A DNA stretch of 64,000 nt. Source: Candidatus Poribacteria bacterium. Its GTDB lineage: Bacteria > Poribacteria > WGA-4E > WGA-3G. The notes under the pieces are model-generated. The model was not told where the DNA came from. It was given only the letters and a program-made list of their open reading frames with translations, and searched no databases. Each line of letters starts with the position of its first letter. The first letter of the stretch is position 1. The position numbers and the translations under genes were made by a program. This document shows, in pieces, positions 1-11,200 of the stretch. The stretch is taken from assembly GCA_003635315.1 (NCBI GenBank), contig PYJD01000050.1, positions 46,603 through 110,602 of the forward strand. Direction: 5' to 3'.

Positions 1-257
1 ACCGAGGAAATAAAAAATACATCCTTAATATACTAATTGGATCAACAAAAGATCACTTAGAGCAAGCAAAAACATTATATCTTCAGGCAATTGAACTAAA
101 ATCCACCTATGCAGCCCCATATCGTAATCTGGGTTCACTCTATGTTAAAATCGGATTGACTGAAAACGCAATCAATTATTTGGCAGAAGCCTACAAACGC
201 GATCCATCCGACACTGAACTGGGGGATTATCTACATCAACAAAAACTCAATTATTAA
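1..257 (+). CDS. C-terminal end of a TPR-repeat protein (partial)
   Basis: An open frame enters from the left edge and ends at TAA (255-257), giving about 84 residues. The text has the helix-pair pattern of tetratricopeptide repeats: an LEQAKTLYLQAIELKSTYAAPY unit-like stretch is followed by a YRNLGSLYVKIGLTENAIN unit, with the usual spaced Ala, Gly and Tyr positions. TPRs act as protein-binding scaffolds; nothing here gives a specific partner. The start and any N-terminal domain lie outside the window. Confidence 0.7.
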   Translation, partial: RGNKKYILNILIGSTKDHLEQAKTLYLQAIELKSTYAAPYRNLGSLYVKIGLTENAINYLAEAYKRDPSDTELGDYLHQQKLNY

Positions 258-399
258 TTGAACACCTACCCCAGAGACACGCCACATTTCAAATTAAATA
301 CCTCCTCCATTTTCTACAGTAAATCCCATAAATACAATCGTTCCTTACGAGATAATAATACCATTTCTGAAAAATATAAATTCATTATACATTTTTCTA

Positions 400-1015
400 C
401 AAAATTAAAAATAAAATGAATAAAATATCTATATCTAACATCTAACATTACCAAAAGCTACTTTTTAACACAAACTGGAAATCCCTGCTACAGAATATTG
501 GCTAATTATCAGCATATTTCATTAAAGACAACGTCTATGAATAAAAACTTATAGGTAACAAATTAGGTTAACATTCCTAATCATAACCTTTATGAGAAAA
601 ATATTAATAGAGAATTAATGATGAATATCTATAAAAACGTCCTAAATACAAAAAATTCTTTATATCAAAAAATCAACTATAATATACAGGTTGAAATTGT
701 CAAAATCCGTAAGAACAACAAAAACACAAAATCACACTTTTGAGAAATTCTATAATTCTAATTTAAAGTGGAGTAAAGTCAGTCTATGACAGTGGTTAGA
801 GGGGTAATTTACACCAATTTCAATGACACACAATGTGTCAAAAAGTGTAACTTTTTTCCCCTTTTCGACACATGGAGAAAATCAACATTTTCACGATTTG
901 TCCTCTGGGAATTTAGGATTAAAGGTCTGTTTTTGCACCTTATTAATTTGTCTTGATATTAGGATTAAAGTCCAATTTTAATTGACAATCGTAATGTAAA
1001 TCTATCAATAGAAAA
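400..1015 (+). repeat. Long dispersed repeat, copy 1 (pairs with 32320-32935)
   Basis: About 600 bp that align from end to end with 32320-32935. A 60-nt core (765-824) is identical to 32621-32680. Directly after it comes a 6-bp hairpin, GACACA-CAA-TGTGTC (825-839), followed by AAAAAGTGTAAC. In the other copy both arms of this hairpin are changed together to CCTACA/TGTAGG, so pairing is kept. An outer pair, TTACAC (809-814) with GTGTAA (845-850), encloses it. A 56-codon frame (786-956) has a similar 61-codon partner in copy 2, with a 9-nt in-frame length difference, so a peptide cannot be fully excluded. The compensated stem favours a structured RNA or DNA element. Confidence 0.75.
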
Positions 1016-1090
1016 TGGTATAATATCCTTCTCGATGATGAAGAAATTATTATAATTCAGATTTTTTTAGAATGAAACCACACTGAATAC

Positions 1091-1120
1091 TTGTAATGTT
1101 TATTGTTAATCAATTATAAT
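1091..1120 (+). promoter_or_regulatory. Putative promoter of the cyclase/AAA/TPR gene
   Basis: TTGTAA (1091-1096), 18 bp, then TATAAT (1115-1120). The expected transcription start, about 7 nt downstream, falls on or next to the ATG at 1128, and there is no proper Shine-Dalgarno at normal distance. This suggests a leaderless transcript, unless an upstream promoter is used (another TATAAT lies at 1019-1024). Confidence 0.45.
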
Positions 1121-1127
1121 ACAAGGT

Positions 1128-4100
1128 ATGAATAGCCAACTTCAAAAACAGTGTCCCAAATGTGGGTTCTTAAATCCAAATTACAAATATTGTGGTGATT
1201 GTGGAAACGTTCTTGATGAGACTGATATACCATTCAGTAGTCAGTCTGCAAGTAATGCTGAGAGAAGACAACTCTCAGTGTTGTTTTGTGATGTAATTGA
1301 TTCTACAGCTTTAACTGAACAATTGGATCCTGAAGACCTACGTCAAGTCCTTGATGCCTATCGTGCAAGTGTCGGTGAAGTGGTTATAGAATATGATGGT
1401 CATATAGCACGGTATTTTGGGGACGGAATATTAGTATATTTCGGTTATCCAATTGCACATGAGGACGCAACACGACGCGCTGTGCAAGCAGGAATAGGTA
1501 TTGTTAATAGTTTAGATGAATTGAATTCGCGTCTAATAGAATCCTTCGGTATTCAAATACAGCTTAGATTAAGTATTGATACTGGATTGGTAGTTGTGTG
1601 GGAAGTCGGGGCACCTATAGGCAATTCTCAGCAGGATTTGTCTTCTCTTCAACGATATCATGGGGATGCAATTGATATTGTTGGTAAAACGCCTAATATC
1701 GCCGCAAGAATGCAACAAGTTGCACCGCCAAACGGAATTGTAGTCGGGGAAACCACACTTCGTCTGATTGAACGTTTCTTTGAATATCAAGATTTGGGTA
1801 CAATTACCTTAAAAGGTATATCTCAACCCGTTCCAATCTATCAGATCCTCCGTGAACACCCAGACAGTATACTTCCAACCTTTAGAAGAGAACTTACAAC
1901 CACACCACACCAGAGTTTTCTAACCCCATTAATTGGTAGAACGCGTCAAGTTGCTGTGCTAAAAGAGCGATGGAAATCGGTGTGTGAATCTCTCGGACAG
2001 GCTGTTTTGCTTGAGGGTGAAGCGGGGATAGGTAAATCACGTATCGTTGCTGTAATTGCAGAGCATGTCAATGAAAGAGAAACACAGATATTAGAATGCC
2101 GAGGATCACCAGACACACAAAACAGTCCTTTATATCCTATCTTAACTCTATTAAAGCAACAACTGCTCAGGTTTGGGGATATGGATTCGGATGATGTACG
2201 TTTTAATAAACTTGAAGAATTCCTTATTTTCCATAATCTTTCACAGAATCTTACCCCTTTACTTGCAGAACTATTAGAAATTGATGGTAATTACCAATCT
2301 GTCGAATTAAAACCCGCACAACTGAGAAGACGCACTTTACAATCCCTCGTACAACTTTTCCTAAAAACTGCTGAGGTTAGACCCCTCTTATTTATAACCG
2401 AAGATCTACATTGGGTTGATCCCTCAACACTGGATTTCCTTCATCTGTTGATTTCTCGAATTCAAAATTCACCTATTCTTGTTATTCTAACTTCTCGTAT
2501 CGAAAGTGATGTATATAAGGAATCCACCCAAGCAGAGGGTAGAGCACGACTCAGAACACTAACCGATTTAGATTGGGTAACCCATATTACATTGAATCGT
2601 CTAAATCGTAAGCAAGTTGCCCAGATGATTCTTGAAGTTGCAGGTGATAAAACTATTCCTGTAGATGTTTCTAAGCAAATAGCATCAAAAACTGAAGGGG
2701 TACCACTTTTTGTAGAAGAACTAACCCGGATGGCTCTTGAATCTGATTTACAGGATATTGATGTTACTACCGAGATTCCAGCGACATTACAAGCATCACT
2801 AACTGCCAGACTTGATCAACTCGGAACACGCAAAGAACTGGTTCAGCTTGGAGCAACACTCGGTAGGGAATGGACTGCAGAACTCCTGTATAAAGTTATT
2901 GTTAGTCTAACAGAAGAACCAGAAGTATCAAACTTTCCTACTACATCAGAGCAATTAACTCCGTTCCATACATTTCCAATACAGAAAGATAATTATTCAG
3001 ATCTTAAACAGGAATTACAGGCACTTGTATCAGAAGAAGTATTGAGATGTCGCAAGACACATGATGATAAAGAGATATATTCCTTCAAACACCCTCTAAT
3101 TCGAGAAACAGCATATCAAGCCTTGTTAAGAAGCACAAGACAGACCTATCATAGAAGAATTGCAACAGTATTAAGAGAATCATTTCAAGATATCGTTCGC
3201 GTACAACCAGAATTGATAGCATATCACTACACCGAAGGAGAACTTCCTGAACGGGCAATTGAATTTTGGCAACAAGCAGGTCTTCGTGCCGTTGAACGAT
3301 CTGCTAATGTCGAAGGTGTAAGACACCTTACACACGGGTTAACGCTCATTGAAACCTTACCTGATTCCCCTGCTCGGGCAGCCCGTGAGTTGGTAATTCA
3401 GACAACATTAGGTCCAGCTCTGATTGCAACTAAAGGCTATGCTGCACTTGAAGTTGAACAAACATATACTCGTGCCAAGAAACTCTTAGAAGCTATGCCT
3501 AACAATGAACGAATGCTTTTACGTTTCCCAATTATGTTCGGGTTATGGCTTTCCGATCTTGTTAGGGCAAAATTACATAACGCACGGGAACTCGGTGAAC
3601 AGTGTTTGATTATGGCAAAACAACAAGAGAATGCTGTCTTAGAAGTTGAAGCACATCGCGCATTAGGTGCTACACTATACTACCTTGGTGAGTTAAAAAT
3701 GGCACGTGCCCATGTAGAGGCAGGTATATCTCTATATAATCCACGACAACATCCTGTTGACACTTTCTTTCACTATCTTGCTGATCCTGGGATGACACTC
3801 CATGCATACGCATCTCCACTCATCTGGTGTTTAGGATATCCTGAACAAGCCGAAGCACAACTACAAGCATCTCAACGCATGGGGGAAGAACGACCACATC
3901 CATTCAGTCAGGTTATTTCTTTACATTTCGGTGCTCTACTATACCAACAACGACGGGAATTAAAAAAGGTTAACTCGTATGCTACGGAATTGATTTCTAT
4001 TTGTCAAGAACACGATTTTACTGTGTGGGAACCTACTGGAAGAATTATGAAAGGATGGACAATGCAAATGAATTCTGATCATTCCGATGAAGAAGGGTTA

Positions 4101-4598
4101 AACCTTATGCGAGAAGGAATCGAAGGGTGGGAGTCTAACCGTTCACGGGTCTTACGTCCAGTATATCTCGGTATGTTAGCACAAGCCTATGGACAAGCAG
4201 GGAAAGTTGATGAAGGTCTACAAACCTTAGAAAAGGCTTTTGAGGCAATTGCTGAAAGCGGGGAACGCACAAATCAGGCTGAACTATACCGTCTAAAAGG
4301 TGAACTTTTATTACTTTCGCTCAACAAAAATCAAAGTGTTTGTTCACCAACTATTATAGGTGATGCAGAAACGTGTTTTTTGAAATCATTGACTATTGCC
4401 CAACAACAAGAAGCAAAATCATGGGAACTCCGAACTACTATCAGTTTATGTAAGCTTATGACAACACAAAATCGACAGAAAGAAGCGTATGACCTATTAT
4501 TACCGATCTATGAATGGTTCACTGAGGGGTATGACACTGTTGATTTGATTAAAGCACAAACCCTTCTGCAATCCTTACAGGAGAAAATTAAAACATGA
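1128..4598 (+). CDS. Zinc-ribbon / class III nucleotide cyclase / AAA ATPase / TPR regulator
   Basis: A 1156-residue multidomain signalling protein. Residues 9-25 form a CxxC...CxxC zinc ribbon. Residues ~45-235 are a class III adenylate/guanylate cyclase domain with metal-binding Asp55 (FCDVIDST) and Asp99 (RYFGDG), and the N-[IL]-A-A-R transition-state motif (PNIAARMQ). An AAA/NACHT-like ATPase follows, with Walker A GEAGIGKS near 297-304 and Walker B LLFITED near 421. About 450 residues of TPR-like helices make up the C-terminus. This architecture is common in bacteria with many eukaryote-like signalling proteins; cyclase output coupled to ATP-driven assembly is inferred. The next gene overlaps its stop by 4 nt (ATGA), so the two are co-transcribed. 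The substrate (ATP or GTP) cannot be fixed by eye. Confidence 0.85.
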   Translation: MNSQLQKQCPKCGFLNPNYKYCGDCGNVLDETDIPFSSQSASNAERRQLSVLFCDVIDSTALTEQLDPEDLRQVLDAYRASVGEVVIEYDGHIARYFGDGILVYFGYPIAHEDATRRAVQAGIGIVNSLDELNSRLIESFGIQIQLRLSIDTGLVVVWEVGAPIGNSQQDLSSLQRYHGDAIDIVGKTPNIAARMQQVAPPNGIVVGETTLRLIERFFEYQDLGTITLKGISQPVPIYQILREHPDSILPTFRRELTTTPHQSFLTPLIGRTRQVAVLKERWKSVCESLGQAVLLEGEAGIGKSRIVAVIAEHVNERETQILECRGSPDTQNSPLYPILTLLKQQLLRFGDMDSDDVRFNKLEEFLIFHNLSQNLTPLLAELLEIDGNYQSVELKPAQLRRRTLQSLVQLFLKTAEVRPLLFITEDLHWVDPSTLDFLHLLISRIQNSPILVILTSRIESDVYKESTQAEGRARLRTLTDLDWVTHITLNRLNRKQVAQMILEVAGDKTIPVDVSKQIASKTEGVPLFVEELTRMALESDLQDIDVTTEIPATLQASLTARLDQLGTRKELVQLGATLGREWTAELLYKVIVSLTEEPEVSNFPTTSEQLTPFHTFPIQKDNYSDLKQELQALVSEEVLRCRKTHDDKEIYSFKHPLIRETAYQALLRSTRQTYHRRIATVLRESFQDIVRVQPELIAYHYTEGELPERAIEFWQQAGLRAVERSANVEGVRHLTHGLTLIETLPDSPARAARELVIQTTLGPALIATKGYAALEVEQTYTRAKKLLEAMPNNERMLLRFPIMFGLWLSDLVRAKLHNARELGEQCLIMAKQQENAVLEVEAHRALGATLYYLGELKMARAHVEAGISLYNPRQHPVDTFFHYLADPGMTLHAYASPLIWCLGYPEQAEAQLQASQRMGEERPHPFSQVISLHFGALLYQQRRELKKVNSYATELISICQEHDFTVWEPTGRIMKGWTMQMNSDHSDEEGLNLMREGIEGWESNRSRVLRPVYLGMLAQAYGQAGKVDEGLQTLEKAFEAIAESGERTNQAELYRLKGELLLLSLNKNQSVCSPTIIGDAETCFLKSLTIAQQQEAKSWELRTTISLCKLMTTQNRQKEAYDLLLPIYEWFTEGYDTVDLIKAQTLLQSLQEKIKT

Positions 4599-5455
4599 GA
4601 CTCGGTGTCGTTGGAATTTGTAGCGATTTTAGATCTCTCAATCAAGAGGAAATAGATGCAGTAAAGGAATTAGACTTTACAGGTGTAAGTTACCATTTTG
4701 CCAGTTCTATGATTCCTGATGTTTCATCAGATGAATGTGATAATTGTCGATTTCTCCTTGAAAAAGCACAACTTGATTTGGTACAATTTGGTATAACTTA
4801 TGATCAGTGTCTATTTGATCCGCAACTCTCAATACGTGAAGCTGCCATCGATGCAGTAAATTGTGGGATGCCTGTGGCAAAGAAACTCGGTGCTTTTCAT
4901 TATTTATTCAGACCGGGTAGTCTAAACCCAGATGGAGCTTGGACGTCACATAAGGACAATCATCTGCCAGAATCTATGGAACGGCTCATTGAAACGCTAA
5001 AACCGATCGCAGAAAATGCTGAGAAAACTGAGATGACACTTGTTATGGAAACCCATGCAGTTTCTATTATGGGGTCCCCTGAAATCTGTAAAGAAATTGT
5101 TGATAAGGTCGGATCTGAACGTCTCAGGATTGTTATGGACTTCGTAAATCATTTCCAATCTCTCAGACAAGTCTATGAAAGTGAAAAACGACTCAACCAT
5201 ATTTTTGATATCATGGGTCCTGTTGCACCAATGGCACACATAAAAGACATCTCTGTCCAAAATGGATTAGTTCTGCATCTCAATGAAGAGGTCCCCGGAG
5301 AAGGTGAATTAGAAATTGGAGTTGCATTACAACGTTTTAACGATCTATATCCAGACGGTTATGGGTTGATAGAACATCTACCAATTGAGAAAATCCCTCT
5401 CGCTGCCTCTAATGTACGCAGTATTGCTGCTGAAAACGGGATAAATATCTATTAA
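4595..5455 (+). CDS. Sugar phosphate isomerase/epimerase-like TIM-barrel protein
   Basis: 286 residues with the look of the AP-endonuclease-2/xylose-isomerase-like barrel family. An early beta strand reads MRLGVVGICSDF. Metal-ligand-type residues appear in LVMETHAVS, RIVMDFVNHF, MAHIKDIS and the late GLIEHLP strand (E, D, H, K-D, E pattern). The family isomerises or epimerises sugars and polyols, and many members are uncharacterised. It starts inside the last codons of the cyclase gene (overlap ATGA), so translation is probably coupled. The pairing of a carbohydrate enzyme with a signalling ATPase suggests a regulatory link, but this is inference. Confidence 0.75.
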   Translation: MRLGVVGICSDFRSLNQEEIDAVKELDFTGVSYHFASSMIPDVSSDECDNCRFLLEKAQLDLVQFGITYDQCLFDPQLSIREAAIDAVNCGMPVAKKLGAFHYLFRPGSLNPDGAWTSHKDNHLPESMERLIETLKPIAENAEKTEMTLVMETHAVSIMGSPEICKEIVDKVGSERLRIVMDFVNHFQSLRQVYESEKRLNHIFDIMGPVAPMAHIKDISVQNGLVLHLNEEVPGEGELEIGVALQRFNDLYPDGYGLIEHLPIEKIPLAASNVRSIAAENGINIY

Positions 5456-5471
5456 AGGAACTATATGCATC

Positions 5472-7865
5472 ATGTTCAATAAAAAACAGATTCTACTGCT
5501 TATTCTCATGATAGCAATGATCTTCGTTGCTTACTCAGCCATTGGACAGGAAGAAACTGTCGCTGAGGAGATACAAGATAGGGCAAAAGGTATATGGGAA
5601 AGTATCAAATGGCCCATTATTGCTGCCGTTTCGATGTTTATCTTGCAAGGTATACTATATATCATCGGTTTATTTAAGAAGGACCGATTACAAAAAACAA
5701 TACTCAATAAATATGTTGTTTTTCATATGAGGGATGGACATCGGTATCAAGGTACCATGCGTTTAGATAGCAGAGGGGCAGAAATTGTTTCTGAAGAATC
5801 TAGACAACGAGGGCATGCACCCAGTTATATATTTCGACAGAATGAATTAGATGACAGAATTGGAGCATATATACGCTATTTGGATACGATGAATGATCGG
5901 GAGAAGCAGGAACGGAAGTGGGAATATGACCGACTTATTAATCCCCCACTTTCACATAGAATGATACGTAAAACCAGGAATATGATAATTGAACTCAATG
6001 GTGCAGCAAAAAACGCAATTAGTATGGTTTGGGGTAGTATTAGACAAATGACAACTCCATTGCAATCCCAATTAGCACGCGTTAATACAGAAGTTCAATC
6101 TCTTGGTGGAGAAGCTGCATCATTAGATAGTGAAATTACCAATATGGAAAAAAGCAGCCAATCATTCCTACAAGAGGAGAGTTATGAAAGGATTATTGAA
6201 CGGCTTGTTGGAACACGGGTGAAAATTAGAATTGACAAAGTCGCACAAGCAAACGGCGAATATATGGCTATCTTCAAAGATTATAACAAAAAGCACATGT
6301 CCTTCATGAATGTTAGGGATAAAGATAACAATGGTTATAAAGATCAATGGGGATACGAGGTCGAATACAAAGGGAATATCGACAGTTTCAACCGTCGCGA
6401 TGATCGGGGACTTAGAAGTCGTATGGTAGAGAGGAATGGCAAATACTTTTTGGTGTTTGAAAACAATACATCTTATGCTATTCAAATCGGAAAGATACGA
6501 CTATTCGATCCAGGTAATTGGGAAAGAAACCTTGAGTTTAAGTGGCATGTTGAACCACTCAGTGTCAGGAGAATAGAGTTAAATCCTGTAATACAACATC
6601 GAGTGGGACCTTTTGAACGGGTTACCACACCAGAACGACTAACACCCAGACACTTCAAAAAAATAAGTCTGGAATTTAGATCATTTCGGGAAGCTGACGT
6701 CATTTTCCCGCGTAAAGATGTATGCACAATTATTGAAAGTGCTGAGAAACGACAACAGGAACTCTTTAGTATTTCCGCTTTGACTGACGCAATTCTGGAT
6801 CGTAGTGAAACTGAAGAAATTCCTCTCCAAGATTCTGAAGGCAAAGCAATTCATGGCATGAACTTGGTTCATGGGTATGTGACGAATGTAAATGAAGAGA
6901 GAATTGACCTGAAAACTATTGATTCAAGTTATAGCCGTCGCTGGGAAGTTGAAAGCGCATATTCCCATTTTGACAACTCCTTACGCCTTAAATTACCTAT
7001 CCATCGACGAACAATCCCATATTTCGCGAATCGTATAGCAGCACAGAATATATTGGTTGATCAAATTAGTGATAACCGTCTCCATAAAGAGACTTTCTCT
7101 CAGTTAACCCTTCCCACAAAGTCGAGGAATGGAAAACCACGAATACCGTTGAAGAAGATTTTACCTAAACCTGAGTTTAAATTACCTCTGAAAGTCATGG
7201 CATTAACTGGAAACAGTTCGAATCAAGAATTTCCAATACTGCAGCAGTTTGAGTACGTAAGCGAACATCATATGCTTTATGAATCTGTTAACAACTTACG
7301 CAACGACCGACTCGCAAAAATGGACATTTTATGGATCGGCAACGGTGAAATCTATAAATCAGGATACCGGCTTAATATTGATACAGAACATCGCATCAAA
7401 AATTTCGCCAGTCAAGGTGGGATCGTAATTGTATCAGGACAGGATATTAAAACAAACTCAAGACAGAGACGAGGTGCTGGATGGATTCCTGAACCATTAA
7501 CTGGAATTGAATACGAGGAAACAGATGAGTGTTTACCCACATCTAAAGGCAGAAGAAGTAAGGTCTTTCGGATACCGCATATCCTAAACACTACGCCAGA
7601 TACAAAAGAGATCCCAGGTATTCGTCTCGATGATATGTGGGTTGATCCCCTCGGCAAATGGAATTCACTCGCTGAATCCATAACTCATGATGCTTCAGCA
7701 TTACTCACACTGCCATTCCAACAAGGCTTATATATTGTTACAAGTCTAAAGAATGATACTGAAAACGATGTTAAGATAAATCACAAATTTATGGAAAACC
7801 TTCTCCATTTCTCTGTTCGATGGAAAGATAACCAAAGGTGGAGACAACGGTTTATACCTCGGTAA
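5472..7865 (+). CDS. Unrecognised membrane-anchored protein with coiled coil and C-terminal amidotransferase-like fold
   Basis: 797 residues, family not recognised. Residues 1-26 look like a signal sequence ending near SAIGQ, and a second hydrophobic segment (~48-68, WPIIAAVSMFILQG) would anchor it in the inner membrane. Residues ~170-240 have coiled-coil character (QLARVNTEVQSLGGEAAS, then a charged heptad-like run). A mixed beta region follows. The last ~200 residues start with a DILWIGNGE strand and GGIVIVSGQD, which resembles class I glutamine-amidotransferase-like or ThuA-like Rossmann folds, without a clear Cys nucleophile. AAAGGA at 5454-5459 is the probable ribosome binding site; an ATG at 5465 is out of frame. 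It lies 16 nt after the isomerase gene, so it is probably the third gene of the same operon. Confidence 0.6.
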   Translation: MFNKKQILLLILMIAMIFVAYSAIGQEETVAEEIQDRAKGIWESIKWPIIAAVSMFILQGILYIIGLFKKDRLQKTILNKYVVFHMRDGHRYQGTMRLDSRGAEIVSEESRQRGHAPSYIFRQNELDDRIGAYIRYLDTMNDREKQERKWEYDRLINPPLSHRMIRKTRNMIIELNGAAKNAISMVWGSIRQMTTPLQSQLARVNTEVQSLGGEAASLDSEITNMEKSSQSFLQEESYERIIERLVGTRVKIRIDKVAQANGEYMAIFKDYNKKHMSFMNVRDKDNNGYKDQWGYEVEYKGNIDSFNRRDDRGLRSRMVERNGKYFLVFENNTSYAIQIGKIRLFDPGNWERNLEFKWHVEPLSVRRIELNPVIQHRVGPFERVTTPERLTPRHFKKISLEFRSFREADVIFPRKDVCTIIESAEKRQQELFSISALTDAILDRSETEEIPLQDSEGKAIHGMNLVHGYVTNVNEERIDLKTIDSSYSRRWEVESAYSHFDNSLRLKLPIHRRTIPYFANRIAAQNILVDQISDNRLHKETFSQLTLPTKSRNGKPRIPLKKILPKPEFKLPLKVMALTGNSSNQEFPILQQFEYVSEHHMLYESVNNLRNDRLAKMDILWIGNGEIYKSGYRLNIDTEHRIKNFASQGGIVIVSGQDIKTNSRQRRGAGWIPEPLTGIEYEETDECLPTSKGRRSKVFRIPHILNTTPDTKEIPGIRLDDMWVDPLGKWNSLAESITHDASALLTLPFQQGLYIVTSLKNDTENDVKINHKFMENLLHFSVRWKDNQRWRQRFIPR

Positions 7866-8230
7866 TTCCCTACTATAACGGGAATATAGTAGAATAATCG
7901 TGTTGTATCCAAATGATTACTCGTAACCCACAATTATTCTTGTAATACCATTGCTAAATGAAAATGTCTCATTGTAGTAGCATAAACTTTTAGCTTGTGC
8001 CTTCCCGTTCATTCCTAATACCATTTCTGATATATCACGACTCTCTTTTGTAGCATAAACTTTTAGTTTGTGCCACACAACACTTCATTTATATCAATTG
8101 CTAATGGAACAGAAATTAATTGAATTGGTAATATCCAATCTTTGGATTGTATTAAATAAAAAACGCAAGTGCTGTAAAGTTTGATATCTTATCCAAAAAA
8201 CAACACCCGCATTCAATAATTTCTTACTTA
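7866..8230. repeat. 365-bp gap between convergent genes with two TGTAG-hairpin repeats
   Basis: Contains two related units, each made of an AATACCATT-type end followed by a TGTAG...CATAAACTTTTAG[CT]TTGTGCC hairpin (around 7949-8005 and 8017-8075). The second forms a 9-bp stem GCATAAACT/AGTTTGTGC with one T-G wobble. The ends match the TAATACCATTTCT inverted repeats seen elsewhere in the window, but complete right ends are not clear here. No gene seen. Confidence 0.6.
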
Positions 8231-11200
8231 TTACTGATTCTTTTTCTTGTTACCAGCTTTTGGCTGTGTCTTTTTAGCACCTCCATTTGTTACATTTCCA
8301 TTTTCTAATGCATTAGCAATTTCCTCAAGTGCTTTACCAGTGTCCTCATGGGATTGTAGGAGGGTTCGAATTTGATCTGCTAATGTAGGTGTCTCTCCAT
8401 TCGTATTTTCTACAGTAATTGCCGATTGCCGAATAAATACTTTTCTCAAGGCAGTATCGAATGATAGATCCGCAGCAATTCCATGTTCCGCACCCTCCTC
8501 AACCGCTGCCTTGACAACAATTGTCTTCAATGTTGGAAGATCTCGAATTGGATCTGTTAGAGAACTTTCTTGACCTCCATTCTGACCATTTTTCTGTTTA
8601 GGTTTGACGAAAATTGGCTTAATGTAAAATATACCCTCTTCAATCGGTATAACATGCATATTTCCAGGTATGATGTCATTGTTTACTCGTAAATCCCTAA
8701 AGAGTTTCGCCAGTTCTGAGTTCTTGTTAATATCATCTTCAACATGTTTGGGACCTTTTACATTCATATCAGAAAGTGTATACACAATCCGCTGTCCATA
8801 GTGTGGGGGGTCACACCGGGTAATCATCCAACCCTTCATGAAGTTATCTCTTTCTGTTGGGGTAAATGGAACCATACTAACAAATTCAACTGTGTCTTCA
8901 CCAGGCAATTTTAACATCGCATAATAAGGCATCATTTCGTGATTTGGGGTTTCTGAATAATAGGCTTCCATGGATATCTTCCATTGATTGCTATTGTCAA
9001 TAAATTTCCTTTCATCAGTTACATGGTAACTCCCATACATCTTCGCTTGTATTCTTGTTAAGTAATCTGGAAACCTACGGTGTGATTTCAATCCTTCTGG
9101 CATTTCACTTATATCTTTAAAAAGTTTTGGAAATATCTTCTTATAAATATCTGTATAAACTTCATTCTTTATATCTGTATAAAAATCTACTGTCCCGTTA
9201 TAAGCATTAACGACTGCTACACCAGAATTTCGAATATAATTGAACTTTTTAAATCTTTTAAACCGAGGTTCTGTATATAATTCAAGGTCGTTATCTTCAA
9301 TTGCAGCAGTATCATCTGAATAGAATTGTGCATTTGGAAACCGATTGCTTGTCACATAGAAATCCACCATCCACCACAATCGACCATCGTGAATAACAAT
9401 ATACGGATCAGGATCAAAATCGAGAAACGGAGCAATATGTGACAATCTATCTGTAACAAGTCGTTCATTGCGTCGCGTACCAATGTTACGCCAATACATG
9501 ACACGACTGTCCGGTGCCAAGTTCCGATTTCGTAAAATAAACACAGATGAGAATCGAACTGCAAAACAGAATCTTCTGAATAACCCTCCTAAACGCACAC
9601 CACCAAATCCCTCATAATGATAACCCACGCTATCATCAGTATCGGCAGTTTCAACATTATATTCAGCTTTCTCTGTATTTACAATGACGTAATCTTTCGT
9701 CATTTCTCCGTAATAGATTCGTGGCTGATCTATCTCAAATTCTGGATAATTCAATCCTTCTTTTTGTTCTAAGGGTACACCTTTCACCCATAAATCTGGG
9801 GAACTACCAGCACTTAACACCTCGTTCACTGGAGCAACACATACCCCATAGCCATGGGTAAACTTGAGCTTTAATTCACCCCACTCTCTTGGACCTGGAT
9901 CAGGATCTATTTCACGAGCAGCTATCAAGACCTGTCTATATTGTTCAGGGGCAGAAGTATCATTAACTACATTGTTATCTTCTTCAGAATTAGAATCATC
10001 AATACTTTCTCCATCCGCCTCTGTAGGTTCTGTATTAACGACAGATGTCGCATTTAATCGATATCTATCTACATCAGCATAAGGGTGAAAATCATGATGC
10101 CGTTTAATTTCTTGATTCCGAAGAATATGGTAAAATACTCGACGATCCCAAAATTGGATATTCTCTTTGATTTCTGGATTTCGTTGGATTGTATCAAGGG
10201 TTGTCAAACCCTTCTCAAATCGAACACTTGTGATATCTTCTAAATCGAAGGCTTTTCTCGTGGTTGCTATATGTTCCCTTAAAAAATCACTTTCTACGTC
10301 AATTGAATCCTGAGTAGATTTGGCTTCCCAAAAGTTCGCTGCCATTGGAAAAAAATAAATAAGAAGAAGATAACTTAATAATGATATACCTAAGGACGCA
10401 TACCAAAGAATACGTTTTCTCCAGAAGATATTAAATATTATTACTGTTCCTATACATAATAAAATAAGACAATATATACGGGTGGTCATAGCAAGAATAT
10501 TGTCCGCAAAAAAGAGTCCATGGAATTCCTCAAACCGATCTGAGAGGGATCGTGTGTAAACCTTATTCCATAGGTTCACATAACCGCGCCAGATACCTGT
10601 ACCCAGTAACATTAACCATAGATATGAACCATGCAATATAATATGTCTTTTCACAAGTCCCATTGAACGGGCATCACGACGATAGTAGAAATTATATAGT
10701 AATCCTACAACAATGCATGTAGACCATAACAATACCTCTATCCATAGACTTACAGATTTATGTATTGGGTAGGAAAATAGATAGAAATTCAGATCTCTTC
10801 CGAAGTGATATGGTTCCACCTTCTCTGAAGGTCGTTTAAGGAATCTAAGGAAATCCATATGTAGAGACATCATCGGTATCGCAAGTACTATAGCAAACAG
10901 AATAGTAATTCCGAAAACAGTACGATGAAAGGATACTGTCCGTTCATGTGTCCATCGGGCAAATTCCCTCGGTTCCGGGCAGAGACGGTTCGCTATTGCT
11001 GCATTTACATTCATGAATACTACAGCAAAAATAAAAAAACCGAAGAAAAGAATCCACTTGACCTTTCTAAGGGTCCAAAATGTCTCAAAGTAATTAACAC
11101 CTTCAAAGAACCATAAATATTCAAGATAAAAATAAGAAAAGGGTGAGATACTACTGAGAAGGGCTGCACCACCTATACCCCATAACAGATATGCTTGGAC

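Larger units (their letters stand above)
258..1127. other. 870-bp intergenic region, very AT-rich
   Basis: No convincing protein gene. It holds one solitary TAATACCATTTCT-type inverted-repeat end near 348-370 and the first copy of a long dispersed repeat (about 400-1015), described separately. The promoter of the downstream cyclase gene lies at its right end. Confidence 0.7.
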
